Notes: generated from the sequence alone by a model not told the origin. A DNA stretch of 64,000 nucleotides from Schistocephalus solidus (GCA_017591395.1 WEDG01000242.1:248001-312000), one strand, 5' to 3'; positions 23,461-37,395 are shown, counted from the first letter of the stretch. Numbers and translations are program-made.

Positions 23461-23822
23461 GATTCGAACCTGTCTTGCACGCCCTTCTAATTTTGACCTC
23501 CAAGATTTTACTCCTTTTGAGATTTCAGTCTATTGGAGACTCTTGGGAACTTTATTTATTAACTTTGGTGTTCTATTCGACATCCTCTTCATCCTCCTAA
23601 GCTTACTACAGGACGGCAGTGGAAACGATAGATATCCTCGTGTGCAATTCTCGCCAGCAGTTCTACGAGATAGTGCAATCTAAAAACAGCTGGGTGGTTT
23701 TGTTGTGTTATTCATAACGTTAATCTACATAATAACTTCGTCTAATAACTTCAACAACCATAATCGTTTTTGTGATCTCTCATGGAAGTTAAAAGTATAC
23801 CCTCCATGAACGGTAAAAAATG

Positions 23823-23899
23823 TGTAGCACAGTCTGGATTTGAACCAGAGCACCGGTTTGTGGGAAACTACGGTGATGCCACTGCAATATCGCCGCACA
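23823..23899 (-). other. tRNA-like sequence (SINE head or tRNA pseudogene)
   Basis: On the minus strand there is a perfect T-arm (TCTGG-TTCAAAT-CCAGA), a GGTTCAAATCC box B and a box-A-like GCGATATTGCAGTGGC. Acceptor-stem pairing is incomplete (GTGT/ACAC outer pairs only), so a functional tRNA is unlikely. It sits just upstream of the LINE ORF1 at 23904. Confidence 0.35.
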
Positions 23900-23903
23900 C
23901 CAA

Positions 23904-25100
23904 ATGATTTTAATAATAAATGATTTAATAAGTACTAGTCATAATACGAATAGCTGCACTTTCGAACATGCTTCCTTAAAGTCGTCTCCCGCGAATCTGA
24001 GCGAGAGTTTAATAAGTTTGTTGTATGCCAATTACGAGGACGAAGCGTGTACGACATGCTTTAAACTTCTTCAAAACGTTTTGGAAATTGAAAAGGACAT
24101 ACAGGGGCTGAAGATGGAGATGAATAAGTTGCAGAGACGTCCTCGTATTTTACCCGAAAAGAAGCAGTCTATAACGAGGAAAAATAAGGGGGGACGTGCA
24201 TACGCATACATGGCTTCCTCAGCCAAAAAATCAAATTGGGAAGATGGTGCTTCATCTACAAGGCTCGGCGTAGCAGCGAAACTATTCTTGTACGGAAAAG
24301 GGTTATTTGCATGGATCTCAGATAATGAAAAAACGTCCGATGGCATCCCAAGAAGACAGATTAAGCAACAGCATCAGTAAGAGTTGGCCAAACCTAAGCA
24401 TATGCCAAGAAATATCCGTGCTGTTGAAGGTCGTTACCCACCAAGGAGTCGTAATTTGCACAGAACTAGGCGTTATTATTGTCCCAAACAACCACCGAAA
24501 AGCAGAAGCTGATGGCAGTCGGAATGACCATGAAATAATCTCAGCGTCTGCTCTGCGATCGCCAGAAAACACTTGCAGAGCGCTACATCAAGCAGAGCCT
24601 AACAAACCAGAAGAAAATAAAAACGAAATCGAGATTAATGCATTATTATTTATAAACTCCCTGAATAAAATGCAACCACTCCCAAACAAGTGTATTATAG
24701 AAGACCTAGCACTCTCCCAAGGTCTACTTATTACCCTTTTGAAACCCCTGAGGCAATCAAGGTGGTCAAATCCTTCCGTCTTGGAAAACAATCAGATAGC
24801 GCATCAGAATCAACAAATCCCCGACCTCTTAAAGAAATGCTGGTTGGTAGCGAAAAATCCAGGCTCATTCTTTCCAGGCACTGCAGGATGAAAGGCTCCA
24901 ACCCATGCATTTTTGTTCAGGGGGATTTCTCACCATCAGAAAGACTGAAACGTCCTTTACTAGTTCTAGATCTTCGAAAGCGGCTCAACGAGGGGGAACA
25001 CAAGTTGGTTCTATTCAACAACCATGTAAGGAAGCATCCACGATTCATCCGTTGGGCGGGTCCGGTAGGTATGACCACGCAGCCGACGTAATAACTGAAG
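23904..25100 (+). pseudogene. LINE ORF1 remnant (nucleic-acid-binding protein)
   Basis: The first frame (23904-24380) has a C-x2-C-like ACTTCFKLLQNV followed by a short heptad-like stretch LEIEKDIQGLKMEMNKLQ. A second frame (24690-25091) reads EAIKVVKSFRLGK, then PRPLKEMLVGSEKSRLIL, then PSERLKRPLLVLDLRKRLNEG. The latter matches the RRM-like ORF1 domain of flatworm CR1-type LINEs as I know the family (xxKVxRLGK, RPLKVxL, xxxRRxAVxELKRR). The two are out of frame with each other, so at least one frameshift is present. Confidence 0.65.
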
Positions 25101-25189
25101 GTGCGAGCCATATATTAACCCCTATGTCCAATAAACAGGAAATTTAAGTTCATCTAAGCCAATGTGCCGAGGATGTTATCAAATTTTGA

Positions 25190-28150
25190 CGGGCTGAAGA
25201 TCAACTTCTGTGAAATATCTCCAGACGTTCTCTCTTTAAGAGAAAACCTGATTGTCCAAACACGTGGCCGACTGTGAGTTCACCATTTAGAAGAGACAGG
25301 GAAGGCTGTCAGGGAGGAGGAGTACTCATGTATGTAAAACATGGAATAATAGTGTCAGACAAAACCGATTAAACTGACGTGTACTTCCAAGGCAATATAG
25401 CAATCTATTAAAATACCAGTTTCGACATGCCTAGTTTTCATGACAGTCAACAGACCGCCGAGAATGGATCCCATGACTGATGCTTATTTGCTAGGGGACC
25501 TAAAAAACTTTCCGAACGGCAGAAATACTGATCATGGGTGACTTTACTCCATCTCTCCTTGACTGGAGCTCGGCTTACGCATATACCTCAGAAATGGCAT
25601 TCTGTGATCGCCTTCTGAACATAACGCTTCATCTGTTTCTCACTCAACATGTCACATTTCCAACCAGAGTGCGCGACGGCCAACAGGTCAATTGCTTCGA
25701 TCTTGTCCTCATAAAATCACAGGACGGCATTAACGAGGTGTCATGTCTAGCCTAGCTCGTTAAAAGTGACCGTTTCGTCCTGCTTTGGGCGTACTCACTC
25801 TTTTAATACTGACAGACCCACGACAGTCAGCAAAAACCATTTGGCGTGGTGAGTTCGACCAAATGGAAGCTGAAATCACACGCATTGAGTGGGAATCCAT
25901 ATTGTCTGGAAACATAACTGAGGACTGGGAACAGTTCCGAGGAATAATGCACTGGCTCGTCGCAAACCACTGTCCAATTTCACGAAAGAGGTTAACAGGC
26001 AGACCACGATGAATTACACAGGCCTTAAAAATGGCGGTAAGAAAAGTGGAGACTAGGGAAAAAAATAACTTAAAGAGAGGAGCCCCACATCCATAAGTGC
26101 ATACAAACTTCAAAGTAATCGATTCAAGGGTCTTATTTTCAAAACAAGATGCGAATTCGAAGCGGATCTGCTTAACTCGCAAAATTGTTATGAGTACATT
26201 AGACAGGGCAGGTGGAACCAAGCTCCACCACCCCTACTAAGGACTGCTGATGGTATAAACCTCACTGAGGTTGAAGTGAAATCTGATAATCTTTAGAATA
26301 TTTCCGGTCTACTTTCATAAGGGAAACTGAATTTAAAGCTCTTGCAAGTGATTTCAAAGAGACCACAATAATTGAGACCGTTAAGTTAATCGAAGTGATT
26401 ATTCTGAGGGAGATGCTGGAGCTAAAGTAATCCAAATCGTCACGTCCCGATGAGATACTGGCGAAACTTTTGGAGGAACTGGTCTGTCAATTAGCTAAAA
26501 CACTACGATTTTCCATAAATCCTTCGAGGCTGGATGTCTACCAGCCGATTCGAAAGCTGCGTAGTTAAAAACACTGTATAAGGGCGGCAGCCGGATCTCC
26601 GCAAACAACTGCAGGTCAGTCAATCTTACTTTTATTTACTGCAATATAATGGAAAAAATTAAACAACTTATACATTTCCTTGAGAAAGACAATCTGCTAT
26701 CCGATTTTCAGCATGGTTTCCATAGAGGCAGGTCCTGTATGAAAGACTTCCTCTTCTATTAATAATTTTGTACAAAAGCAGCTAATATAGGGAACAAGGT
26801 GCACGCACTCTAAATTGACTAGAAGGAAGCCTTCAATAGCGTGCCTCACCATAGCCTTCTATACAAACGCAGCCTTATAGGAAAAAGGGGTAAGTTTCTG
26901 ATGTGGATACAAAGCCGCCTTATCAACCGCTCTCAAACTGTCCATCATTGACAATCAGTCGGCAAAGGTTGCGGTTGAGAGTGGTGTTCCACAAGGCTCC
27001 GTTTTTGGCCCTACTCTGTGCATTGTATGCATCAATGAGTTGGCCAATGAACTGGATTTCGATGTTGCCATGTTTTTACGATGATATCAAGATCTGGAGA
27101 ACCATCTGACTAGAAGTTGATGAAGAAGGTTTGCAGACAAACTAAAACCAACTTGAGCAATAGTCGAATGACTTACTTATACTGTTTAACGTACAAAAGG
27201 GTAACTCCTTAAGAGTCGGCAGAACAAGATAACCGAACAGCATGGTCTACCTCTTGGAAGAATTGGACGCCCAGAAAGATTCGAGTTTATGGATCACGAA
27301 TTAACTCAAAACGTCGCTCCATTGCACAAAGGTGTTTAAGTTGACGATGTTAAACTCCGAAATGCCATCAGATCTGACGCAGACACTCAAGCACTTCGAA
27401 CGAAAAGTAACTGACTTGGCAGCTTGTCTGCTCTTTGGCTCTTAAGTTTTAACGTTGGCCAGTGTGTGGTCCTAAGACTCCTTACCAGAAGGACCAGTGA
27501 GGAGGATGAGTCCTATCAATAACTTCTTGATGGGCAGCCCCTTCCAACTATTGTGGAACAAAAGTATCTCGGTGTTCTTATAAACCTTTTTGCTTAAACC
27601 ATCTCCACAGTTTCCAACAGGAGCTTAGCGTGCGACACAAGTGTTATTTGCGCTGAGATGTGGATTTGGGCAAATTGATAAGGAACTGTTTGGAAAAACG
27701 TACAGAACATTCGTTCGATCTCACTTCAAATATGCTGCCCAGGCCTGGCGTCTGTGGATTAGAAATGACTATTTACAGCTGGACCGAATGCAGGTGGGGA
27801 CCAAGAAGATATTAAAGAATCTCAGTCAACTGCCTTACAAAACCAGACTGGCTGAACTTTATTTTTTTCTCTCAATTACAAACAAATAGGCGGTGACCTC
27901 ATCCAAACCTCTCGGATAATCAGAGACCATGAGTTTTGCCTGGAATATGATGACTTCTTCGAATTGCCTGGTGCGGAAAAGCTGTGGGGTCACCCCGTTA
28001 AATGTAGAGAAATTTAGTTCATACGGATGTCTGAAGGACTCCCTGAAGAGATGGTCCTTTCATAAACTGTTGAAACATTTAAATCCAAACTAGATACTCA
28101 TTTGCTGAGAAAATACTGGGCATGTAATGAAGATTATTTCGGTATCAGCA
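25190..28150 (+). pseudogene. LINE ORF2 remnant (endonuclease and reverse transcriptase)
   Basis: Endonuclease remnants: GGGVLMYVKHGII near 25320, then MGDFTPSLLDWS at 25534 and LFLTQHVTFPTRVRDGQQ and NCFDLVLI up to 25755. RT remnants: SRPDEILAKLLEEL near 26440, VESGVPQGSVFGPTLC near 26970 and FYDDIKIW at 27070-27095 (active-site block, both Asp present). C-terminal part 27641-27889: YRTFVRSHFKYAAQAW, RMQVGTKKILKNLSQLPYKTRL. Domain order is normal. Frames switch at least five times, so no product is expected. Confidence 0.8.
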
Positions 28151-28424
28151 GTTTGCACCTGGCTCACACATATCGATGACCTAACATATACATTTTTCAG
28201 ATTTATGGTTTTAATGTGGATTCTTTTGCCATTTTGAATAGCGAGCTCAAGAGTGAAAGCCTAATTCCCTCAATAAGGTGGCTTGAAGTGACTTATATTA
28301 ATAATAAAGTTATTTACGAAATTGAAAATGAATAGACTTTGAAATGAGACAAAATAAGTAAAAAAATCCCGAATGGAAAGTGCAGGCAGAATTTGGGTGA
28401 CTCGAACGTTTAAAGTGAGGCGAT

Positions 28425-28670
<246 letters not shown>

Positions 28671-31600
28671 GTACGGAAAAATAGAGAAAAAGAAGAATGG
28701 GGTAAACACACCGTGAGTCTAGGAAGAACTTTGGGTGGAACGCGATCGAGAAAACGGAGTTCAGGTTTGTGGTAGTTGGTCAGCTAATGCTCGCGAATTA
28801 AGAGAAAAACGATCCCAACTTTCCTCTTTTGCATTTACTTTAATGAATCCGTAAGGCTTTACTGAATTCAAGCGGCGGCAGAGAAGGAAATAAGTAATGT
28901 GTGGGAGCAAGACCGAGTGAGAGAAATCAGATAGACCGATGATTTTACTTGACCCGCAGTCTTCATTGTCCTGTTTGAGGATCCAAATTGGGGAATTTAG
29001 GCTCGGTTTCTATTAGTGCTTCGTATGAAATCCAATAGGATTTTTGAAAAATAAGAGTTCATTAGCGTTATCGTGACAAATCTGCCGTTTATTCTTATAT
29101 TTCCGTAAGGGACATTTAGTTCCGGGTATTCCTTGACGTTAACGAAGCTTACGAATTTTGATAAACTCTTAGCATTTCGAAGTTCACCCACTTCTGATGG
29201 TTAGTATTTGATGTCTAAATCTCTCCTTCATAACAAAATAAAAGCCTTATAAAAGGAATGTATTTTATCATGCGAGACAGTTTTCGAGGTTACTTCTGAG
29301 ACTGCTCCTCTCCTACGAGGTTAGCCTACTTTCCAAATGTTAGTGAGACACCTATAAGGAAAAGATAGTTTTAAATACCATGGTTGCTGGATATTTTGTT
29401 CTATTTTGTTTTTTCCTTTTATTCAGTACCCACGTGCGTTATGTCACCATCAAGTAAAAGATATTCAAAAAGCAAATTCATAAGTATATTTCAGAGTGAA
29501 TATGCAAACATGTAAAGTATGCAATTTATGTTCAGATTAGACAGAGAGATATGAAAAGTTTTGATGATTAAAAACGCAAAAGGCATAAAATGAATGCGTT
29601 TTATCAGCTTTTAAGGAGAAAACTTACCGCCAACGTAATGGAGAATTTGCATGTAGGAGTGGACCGTCATGCAGAGGATAGTATATAAGGGTTTAAATTG
29701 AGGAGCTTTAGTGTAAAAATAATACTATTTCTAATGAACACGCTTGTGGGCAACGTCAATATAATGTTTTGAAAATAATCACCAATAAATCAGGATTAGT
29801 GTAATTAAGCATGTACAGTGACCGATTTGTTTTTAGAATAATAACGAAATATAACTGGATGCCCGCATACTGGCGTTGTCAAATAAATGAGGAGGCAAAG
29901 AGACATGAAAATAAGCAAACGATTAAAGTATCCTTGGATTATTTGCCAAAATAGGCATAAAATTAATGGAATGTGTAAGCTTTCAAAGTGAAAATTATGT
30001 CGCTAATGGGAATAAAGTGTGCGTGAGAGACAGGAATGCCTTGCTAATGGGATTTTATGAGTGTTGAATTCAATCCTCATCAATAGAAAATTCGTAAGTT
30101 AGAAGAGGTTGCTTGCACCGGCAAATAGTGGGGATTTCAGCATAACATCTCTCGGCTGACCGCCGAAACAATGGTATAGGTGGTAAAACAGAGTGACCCA
30201 CTTGGAGGTGGAGGGAAGGGGAAACAGTAAACTCAGCGAAAGATCGGCGCTGTAGGCAAAATATCAGAGGATTCATCAACTAGTTGAACCATGGGCCATT
30301 GTTAGAGTAAAGTGAAAGTTTCTAACTGAAAATATAAAGAATGTAACATAGTTAAGAATAGGGTATGGGTTGAGCCATTTAATATCCATAACAACCTACT
30401 ATATTTTATTCAGTAGGTCATGTGTGGTATATTCCAGCGCTATGGGACGGCATCCGTTATGTATTACGTAGAATATTCATAGCGCTGTATTCACAGATTA
30501 CCTTCAGTATGATGTTTTCTTGCGACAAATTATTTTGCAGGCGGCCGATTTATGATCTCCACCGCACTCCCCCCATCCAAAATCGGCGGACGGTTCTGGT
30601 TACCTTTTGCACCCCTCCATTTACCTCTTTTACGAGGATACTAGCATGGCTGTTTTGGGTTTATCTCGCTAGTGACCACAAAAATAACATTGTTATGTTT
30701 TTAAGCCTTCCTTGCATACTTTCCGTTTGGGATCCTGTCGGTATGCACCACAAAACCAATGCTGTAAGTTTGTAGGACTTGCTTGATGTACCTATCTTCG
30801 ACTACAGGGCATTGTCCGTCATGTCTTCTTCGTACTTTTTCATTTCACATTTTCATTGGCAATGCCTATTACCTTTAAAAATACACCGAAATTAGCACAG
30901 CTTGATCGTTTTCAAGCCACACTGCTTGTTACGTGGTCCATTACAGTTTTTGGTTCCAATATCTATATTACATTTGTGTTTCTCAACCTGTACGTGTGGC
31001 CTTACTTCGTTTCACCATGGCTTCTTTGGTTCATGTCAGCTCGAGTTCGTTGTATTTATCTTTCAAACGGTACAATCTTTTGGCTTCGTAAACGGGTTGC
31101 CTATGCTAACCAGTCACGGTTACCAGTATGAATCTCTGTATTTTCTAGTCCTTTGATCGGTCGTTGATTCTTTACCAGATAAGCATGCCAGTTTTGGGTT
31201 TCTTGGATTACAACAAGAAAACTCTGAGCACGTGCTTGAGTGTTTTCTTGTCCTTCTTCACTGCTGTTGGACACGCAGACATTTCCGCCGGCTTGTACAT
31301 TTTTTTGCTGGCCAAAACCCTTCAGGTGCGATCGTTTTCGGATTTTTGCCTCTCCATATGCAAAGTTATATGTCAGTGAAGGTTTTTGGTTTCTATTCCA
31401 TATCCAACGTGATTAACTATTATTATACCTAAGTCTAACGAATTGTTTGAACCACAACGCAAACGATGTACCCGGATTCACTTGAATTAGACTGTCCTTC
31501 GAATCGACCGTAGTCGATTCTACCTCTGCCAAATAAACACCCTCGAAAGTTCATAACTGGCAGAGTACTCGTGACCCTAAAAATTCATAACATGAAATGT

Positions 31601-34285
31601 TAATCCCTTCATTGTTTAGCAATTTTTAAATATTTCTATTATTATTCCTTTAAAGACAGGTTCTTTTACTCAAATCAAATTCGCCATTGCGCACACTGCT
31701 GACTGAGTATAAACCCAAGATAAAGTGGTCGGGGAAAGGAGGGGTTTGTTTTGAGTTTTTTTCCTATGTTCAAATGAGACTGCCAATGCCCAAGAGGTGT
31801 TTTATCAATAAACATATTTATATTATAGTCGAGAGTAGTTCTCTAGCCGTGGTATTGTGTCTGCATAATTTTAGGTTGAATACCGACAGTTAAGGCAAGC
31901 GCCTAATTTCAATTCAAAGATGGTTGCAACTGAAGGAAAATTCGGATCACTAAAGGAGCATTTAGATGAGGAGTAAAAAGGCAGTAAAATGGTAGGGAGG
32001 AAGTACGAGTGACATAAGGCCAATCTACTAGAGTGAGAACGTAACTAGGTGGAAGACTAGAACCAGAATTCAAACAAGCTTGGAATCAAAGGTCTACTTT
32101 GAGCCTGACAACTCACATAAACCTAATTTTTGCCGATTTTTATCTCTTAAGTTAAGGTATAGTCGATTTACCGCAAAAGAACGTACCTTAAAGTAAACAT
32201 TTTGAGAGCATTCAAATGTAGTACGGTCAGAAATATTAATCAGACAGAAGAAAGAACAAAAATACTTTGATCGCTTGATCTTACTGCTGGTCTTCCCTGC
32301 TTAAGGAATTTTTTACCGATTTCTCTCCCTAATCTCTGCTCCAAGTGTGACATTCAGACAGACAAATTTTCCGCTTGTCTGCCGTAGTACTTTGTGGTTA
32401 AAATTATCTGCTTAACCCTATGGGGGTCCAGGTTTGTCATTTGATACGAACAGCATTCAAATTTGTTGTTGCTGCTATTTTATTTGTGCATAAGGTTTAT
32501 AGGTGGAAGCCCACTTAAATAAAAAAGAGAGGACTGATCTTTTCGTTTGGTCATCTGTCTCCGGTTCTCTGTGGTGGGACTCCAGCAATAGCTTAATATC
32601 ACAGTTAGTTTTGTTATTGTGCGGGTAATCATACAGGATCGTAGTATTTTCCCTACTTTTGGTAGTATGTTGGACTGGGAGTTTTTATAAATCTATTAAT
32701 TTCACATTTGTAGTTATTCAGTTGCCGTTTGTACTAATGCACATATTCATTACTTCCCGTTACTCTTTGAAAGGAGTTCAATAGATTCCGGTCTATCTTT
32801 CTCGCATGGTTTTTTAGTTTTACCTTGTCCAAACTGAAAATATAAATTACTTAACCCGTTCATAAATAACTTCAAAGTACATCCATTTTTATTAACTTAT
32901 TCAGGAAAAAAATGGTTGCCCATGTTCTTGCTGAGGGTTGCCTGTGAGTTCTGGGAAAGTTGACCTACAAATGTTTGATTTCCACCGTTCAGGTGATTTG
33001 AAATGCAAGAAAACGGAATATTTGATGCACTTACAACAAGATCAGTAAAACACATTGGAGTGAGACCTTGCACCTCCGGCACATTCAAATCATTTTGACT
33101 ACACAAAAGGTCTAGATAGTTCCAAAGTGGTCTTTTCATGACTCGTGTTCCAAATTCCGTGTTCTGGCAGAGGTGTTTTTATGCTGCCATCACACCCAAA
33201 TCACAACCAACTGTGAACAATAGACCCAACATTTTTCAAGTTTGTCCGTGGATACTGGGGAATATAAGTCAATAAAAATAACGAAACTGTTGTTTTAACA
33301 TATTTTGCTCAATTCTGCTGGGAGAAGGATATCGCGGAGGCACTGAAAGAAAATACGTAAAGATAAAAGTCCCACTTCTGGCCTCATGAGTTGCTGCTCG
33401 GTGGCGGCGGTTGACTAATGGTTAAAACAACTCATAACCCCTCTTCAGTGACTTTTGCTGGACCTCTTAGCGTGATAGTTAGCTCTGATAGATAGTTCGT
33501 AATTTTATAAGATTAAAAAGCCATGTTTTTGTCAAAGAAATGATATCTGGTGTCTCCTCAGTAACCAACTTTCTGAAGTCATTAAAAATAATGTTCTTAT
33601 TGTATATATTTGAGCGCATTACATTCAGTGACCGTATCCTTCGTGGGAACCTGTCTTTCTTATTTAGGCATCTGAAAATTATTTAGATATGCATGGTTTA
33701 CTGTCATTACAAGCAAAACCCTTCTTGGGGACGCTGCGCAAGGCAATTTCAAGGATGAAAAATTGTTTAAACAAAAAAATGTTCTTGGTAAAGATAATAT
33801 ACTTTAAGCCAATTCTTTAGACAGTTTATTTTGAGTTACACGTAATCAACGTCTGCTTCATCAACAATCGGTCTCCCAATTGTAATCATCACGCAGATAA
33901 TTTCAGTCACCTATTTTTCCGACATCTTAATTTCTAAGTCACATCAGACCGTTTCTATTTATTAACGTGAATTACTGGCGCAGTTATTCTCTGCAACAAA
34001 GGCAAAAGGTTATTTCGATAGGATAAATAACCAAGGAAGAGGTCAGCTGAAGACCCTAAAATGAAACCCCTCCAGCATCCCTTAGAATTTAAACTATGGA
34101 CGGAGATGTCAGTACCCATTATGCTCACTTCTGTCGGAAAAAAATAATATAAATAAAAAAATAATTAAATAATTGTATTTAATGCCAGTTTGCAGATAAA
34201 ATCAGAAGAAAAATGTGGTGGAGATAAGGCTAGCAGTGAAATAAACCCGGAAGGAAGATAGTTATTAGCGTTTTTACTTAATTTA
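28671..34285. other. Long stretch without a supported gene
   Basis: AT- and T-rich sequence. Several 60-117-codon frames cluster at 30420-31430 on the plus strand, but they have no family motif and biased composition. Read on the minus strand the same block gives broken lysine-rich frames, so it may be an old retroelement I cannot name. Nothing else was recognised. Confidence 0.5.
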
Positions 34286-36340
34286 TATTATTCAGGAGAA
34301 AAAACTGCTGCCCGTGGGATGATAGCACTTCAGAACGGAGAAGGGTTAGCACAAATGCAGTGTGTTTAGAGTCTCTCTGTCTTTTTAAAGAACCACGACT
34401 CTGTAACGGACAAGGTTGCATCTGCGGACGGTTGCTCGCTGTCTGCTGGCTACGGGCTGCATAGGCGGTGCCATCGCCCTCAAGGTAAGACCTGGGATTC
34501 GGCTCAGTTGCCGCGCACTCCATCGAGCCGAAAGACAGATTCGACCGTATCGGCTCCCAGAATTCCTCGAAGCTGTTCTGAATGCAGAAAACTAATGACA
34601 GTTCTCTTAAAAAATGCTAAATTCGCAGGTGTTTATTATATTGTTGGGTAGTCTATTCCATATTGATATGGCTTTTACCTAAAAAAACTGACGATACTTA
34701 ATGTGCGTGCTTATGGGAGAAATACAAAGACTGATGACTACTGCGCCGAGATTGGTCAAGCTGCCTCACAGTGGGAAAGGGGTTAAATTAACGACTGTTT
34801 AAAAGCTTAAAAAGCAAAAAGAGTCTCTTCTGTGATCGGCGAAACAATAAGGGATCAATGTTTATAAACACACAGCGTTCCTCAGTTCACTAGTGCGCAG
34901 AAGGCTAAATAGAAACGAGCGGTATTCCATGCCAGGCCTTACACACATATTATATAGTCGGAGTCTAATCTCGATAATTTTAAAATTTTGGAATATAAAA
35001 TCGGTAGTTCTTCGTGAGTTTAAGGCAATCAGGGCACAATACTCTGAAAGATTAAGACCATTGGAATATGATATGCCCAGATTCTAAGCCACTCCAGGCA
35101 CATTAAGGTCGTGATCATCTGTGCTGAATTGAGGCTGACAATCGTCGCCAACAAACATAACGGAGCATTTGTGCCAAGCAAGAGAAAGGCACCATGTGCA
35201 ACACCACTGGGCAAAGGCCTCAATATGGCTTTTTAAGAGTTTGGGCGCGGTGTTACGATCTACCAACTTGCATCGGTAGGCAATTTTAAATTGTCAGCGT
35301 ACATAAAGAGCCTACCATTCTGAAATAAACCTGGTACATCATTGACAAAAAGACAAAATAAGAGCGGGCCAAGCAAACTACCATGAATAACTTCATTCCT
35401 AACACGCGTGGGGTTGGAGATAACATAAGTGATCTTAACATAGTGTGTGCAATAGCCTATGTAAGAAGATATAAAGTTCAGAATTTAACCACTTATACCA
35501 AAATAGGAAAGTTTCAAGAGAAAGAGAGCATGTTAAACATTATAAAAGGCTAAGTGAAATCAAAATAGACTAGGTAAAGTGCAAAACCATTGTCCGTAGA
35601 TTGTAGAACATGAGCAAAGAAAGGGAGCTGACAGCTGTTTCACGACCGGGATTTGAGGAACCAATGCTGGGCCGCACTACGCAGGTTATTATTGGTTAAG
35701 TTATACGTCATCTTATCTTTGATCAAGGTCTCCAAGATTTTTAAGCTGTGGAAAGTGAACTGATTGGCCGAAATTCGTCAAATGATGCAGATTGACCGTG
35801 TTTGGGGATAGGCAGAATGTGCGATTCCTTCCACATACTGGGAAAGGTTTCAATTTCGAGACCTAGATTAAATATCTAACAGAAGGGACGGGAAAATATA
35901 ATTAGCATCCACCTTTATAATACTGACCGGGACGTCATCTGGTCCAGGACTATGAGATTGCCGAAAACGTCGAATGGTTACGGTTACGTCCCAGAGAGTA
36001 AAATGTCATGGTTTCGAGGACGGCACCGGTCCAACCTCGAATGGTCGGAAGGGGAGCAGCCAAATTTTCAATAAATTTTCTGGACAAGAAAACGCTGAAA
36101 CTATTAACCGTCACCTTTTCATCAACCATGAGATCTCACAGGGCATCACGAAAGGTGGAATGTCATGTTTTTCTATGGGTTCCTGCTGTGCGCGAAAAAG
36201 GTAACACGACATTTTACGAGCAATTTTAAACAAATTTGCTCTATCATCTAGCCAAATTTCATCGGACAGCACCGCAGCCTGCTCAAAAAACATCGAATCA
36301 AGGGCAGAACGGAAATATCGTTTTGTAGATGGAATCGACG
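34286..36340 (-). mobile_element. LINE family B, antisense, RT and 3' end
   Basis: Minus-strand translation gives NLTNNN-type and LVPQIPVVKQ remnants around 35640-35700. At about 35415-35280 it gives ISNPTRVRNEVIHGSLLGPLLF and LFMYADNLKL, the non-LTR RT motif B and active-site blocks. C-terminal remnants continue to 34690 (IWNRLPNNI equivalent) and a 3' untranslated block follows to 34290. The 3' part matches the plus-strand fragment 19190-19818. The active site reads YADN instead of YADD. Canonical motif-B sequence would be GVPQGSLLGPLLF; here GVPQ is eroded. The 5' boundary is approximate. Confidence 0.75.
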
Positions 36341-36574
36341 AGAGAGTTAACGTAACCTACGGCGAAAAGATAAAAGGAGGTAAACCTTTTCCGTGACATT
36401 AATTATTTTCTTACGGGGAACAAAACGAGAGAGAAATGGATTCAAAACTTGGTACAGGAATCAGGCCAGTCATGGAAATTAAGATGTATCAATAAGTATG
36501 TCGAAAGGGCTGATCAGAAATCAAAGAAAAGCTATATTTTTGAAAATATTTCACCAGTTTCGAATTTTACTGCA

Positions 36575-37395
36575 CGAACAACGAGGTCATGGTATGAAGT
36601 CCCAGATGATACATTTGCTATCATAAATGCCTCCAAAGTGGAGCAGTTTCATCAGAGCATGTATAGTGTTTTCTCCCAGCTATTTAGTTTACTCTTGAAG
36701 AGGCAACAGGAGGTATACTTCCTTCCTCGACGTGAGTATCAAAAAACTCAGGGATGGTGGCCTCGCAACGAGCGTCCACCGAAAAGGCTTTAATGCCAGT
36801 ATCATACTTAGCTATGAAAGACACCATCCAGCGGCCCATAAAAGAAGCTGCGTTCGAGCCCTTTTCCAGCGGGCCTTTCGTTACTGTAGTAGCGATGATA
36901 TACGCAAAAAAGAACTCACTTACCAGTATCAGTTATTCCGACTCAACGGATACCCAGTGAGCTTTGTGAAAAGCTGCCTCAGACACCAGAGGCAACCACA
37001 AAACTTCAACTCTAATGGAGAACCCTGACCGCGTAAATTCTTCTCCCTACCCTACATGCAGGGCATCTCCGAAGCGATCGCCCAACAATTGAACCAGTTT
37101 GGCATCTCCATTGCGCACAAACCGGCATCGGCCTTGCGCGCAACACTATCCCGAGTTAAAAGACCCTATACCCAAAGAGCAGAAAACTAACGACCTCCAC
37201 CGCATTCCATGTGCTACCTGTTCTTGCACTTATATTTGACGGCGCCCAAGCAGTGCCAAATCAATAAACCTATTTATTGATCATACCGGCCGACGACTTG
37301 GGACGCGTATTACGGAACATAAACTAGCCATTAATCGACGCGACCCTTTGTCACTCTGGTTTGCGCACGCTCTTGAGTTCAACCATCGCTTCAAT
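36575..37395 (+). mobile_element. Penelope-like element, 5'-truncated, RT end plus GIY-YIG
   Basis: Plus-strand frames read SWYEVPDDTFAIINASKVEQFHQ (36590-36660, split by key residues: PDD keeps both catalytic Asp), then VHRKGFNASIILSYERHHPAAHKRS and LFRLNGYPVSFVKSC (36775-36980). Next comes MQGISEAIAQQLNQFGISIAHKPA (37058-37130) and the GIY-YIG region RIPCATCSCTYI, HTGRRLGTRITEHKLAINRR (37200-37345). The order is that of PLE ORFs. A stop falls directly after TYI at 37237, followed by an unexpected in-frame stretch before HTGRR. At least two frameshifts occur. Confidence 0.85.

Larger units (their letters stand above)
23904..28290 (+). mobile_element. CR1/jockey-type LINE, long decayed copy with ORF1 and ORF2
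   Basis: ORF1 remnants (23904-25100) are followed in the same orientation by endonuclease, RT and C-terminal remnants (25190-28150) and an end CCCTCAATAAGGTGGCTTGA. That end resembles the CCCTCAATAAATTG tails at 18960 and 41550. This is the usual two-ORF order of CR1/jockey-type LINEs. The 5' boundary is uncertain and could lie as far left as 23480. Stops and frameshifts throughout show it is old. Confidence 0.8.

Noticed and set aside
23459..23683. 74-codon frame after the truncated LINE
   Set aside because: Not recognisable as LINE C-terminus or any family; may be the 5' untranslated region of the next LINE.
30420..31432. Cluster of plus-strand frames resembling membrane proteins
   Set aside because: T-rich composition makes hydrophobic frames by chance; no motif or splice structure.
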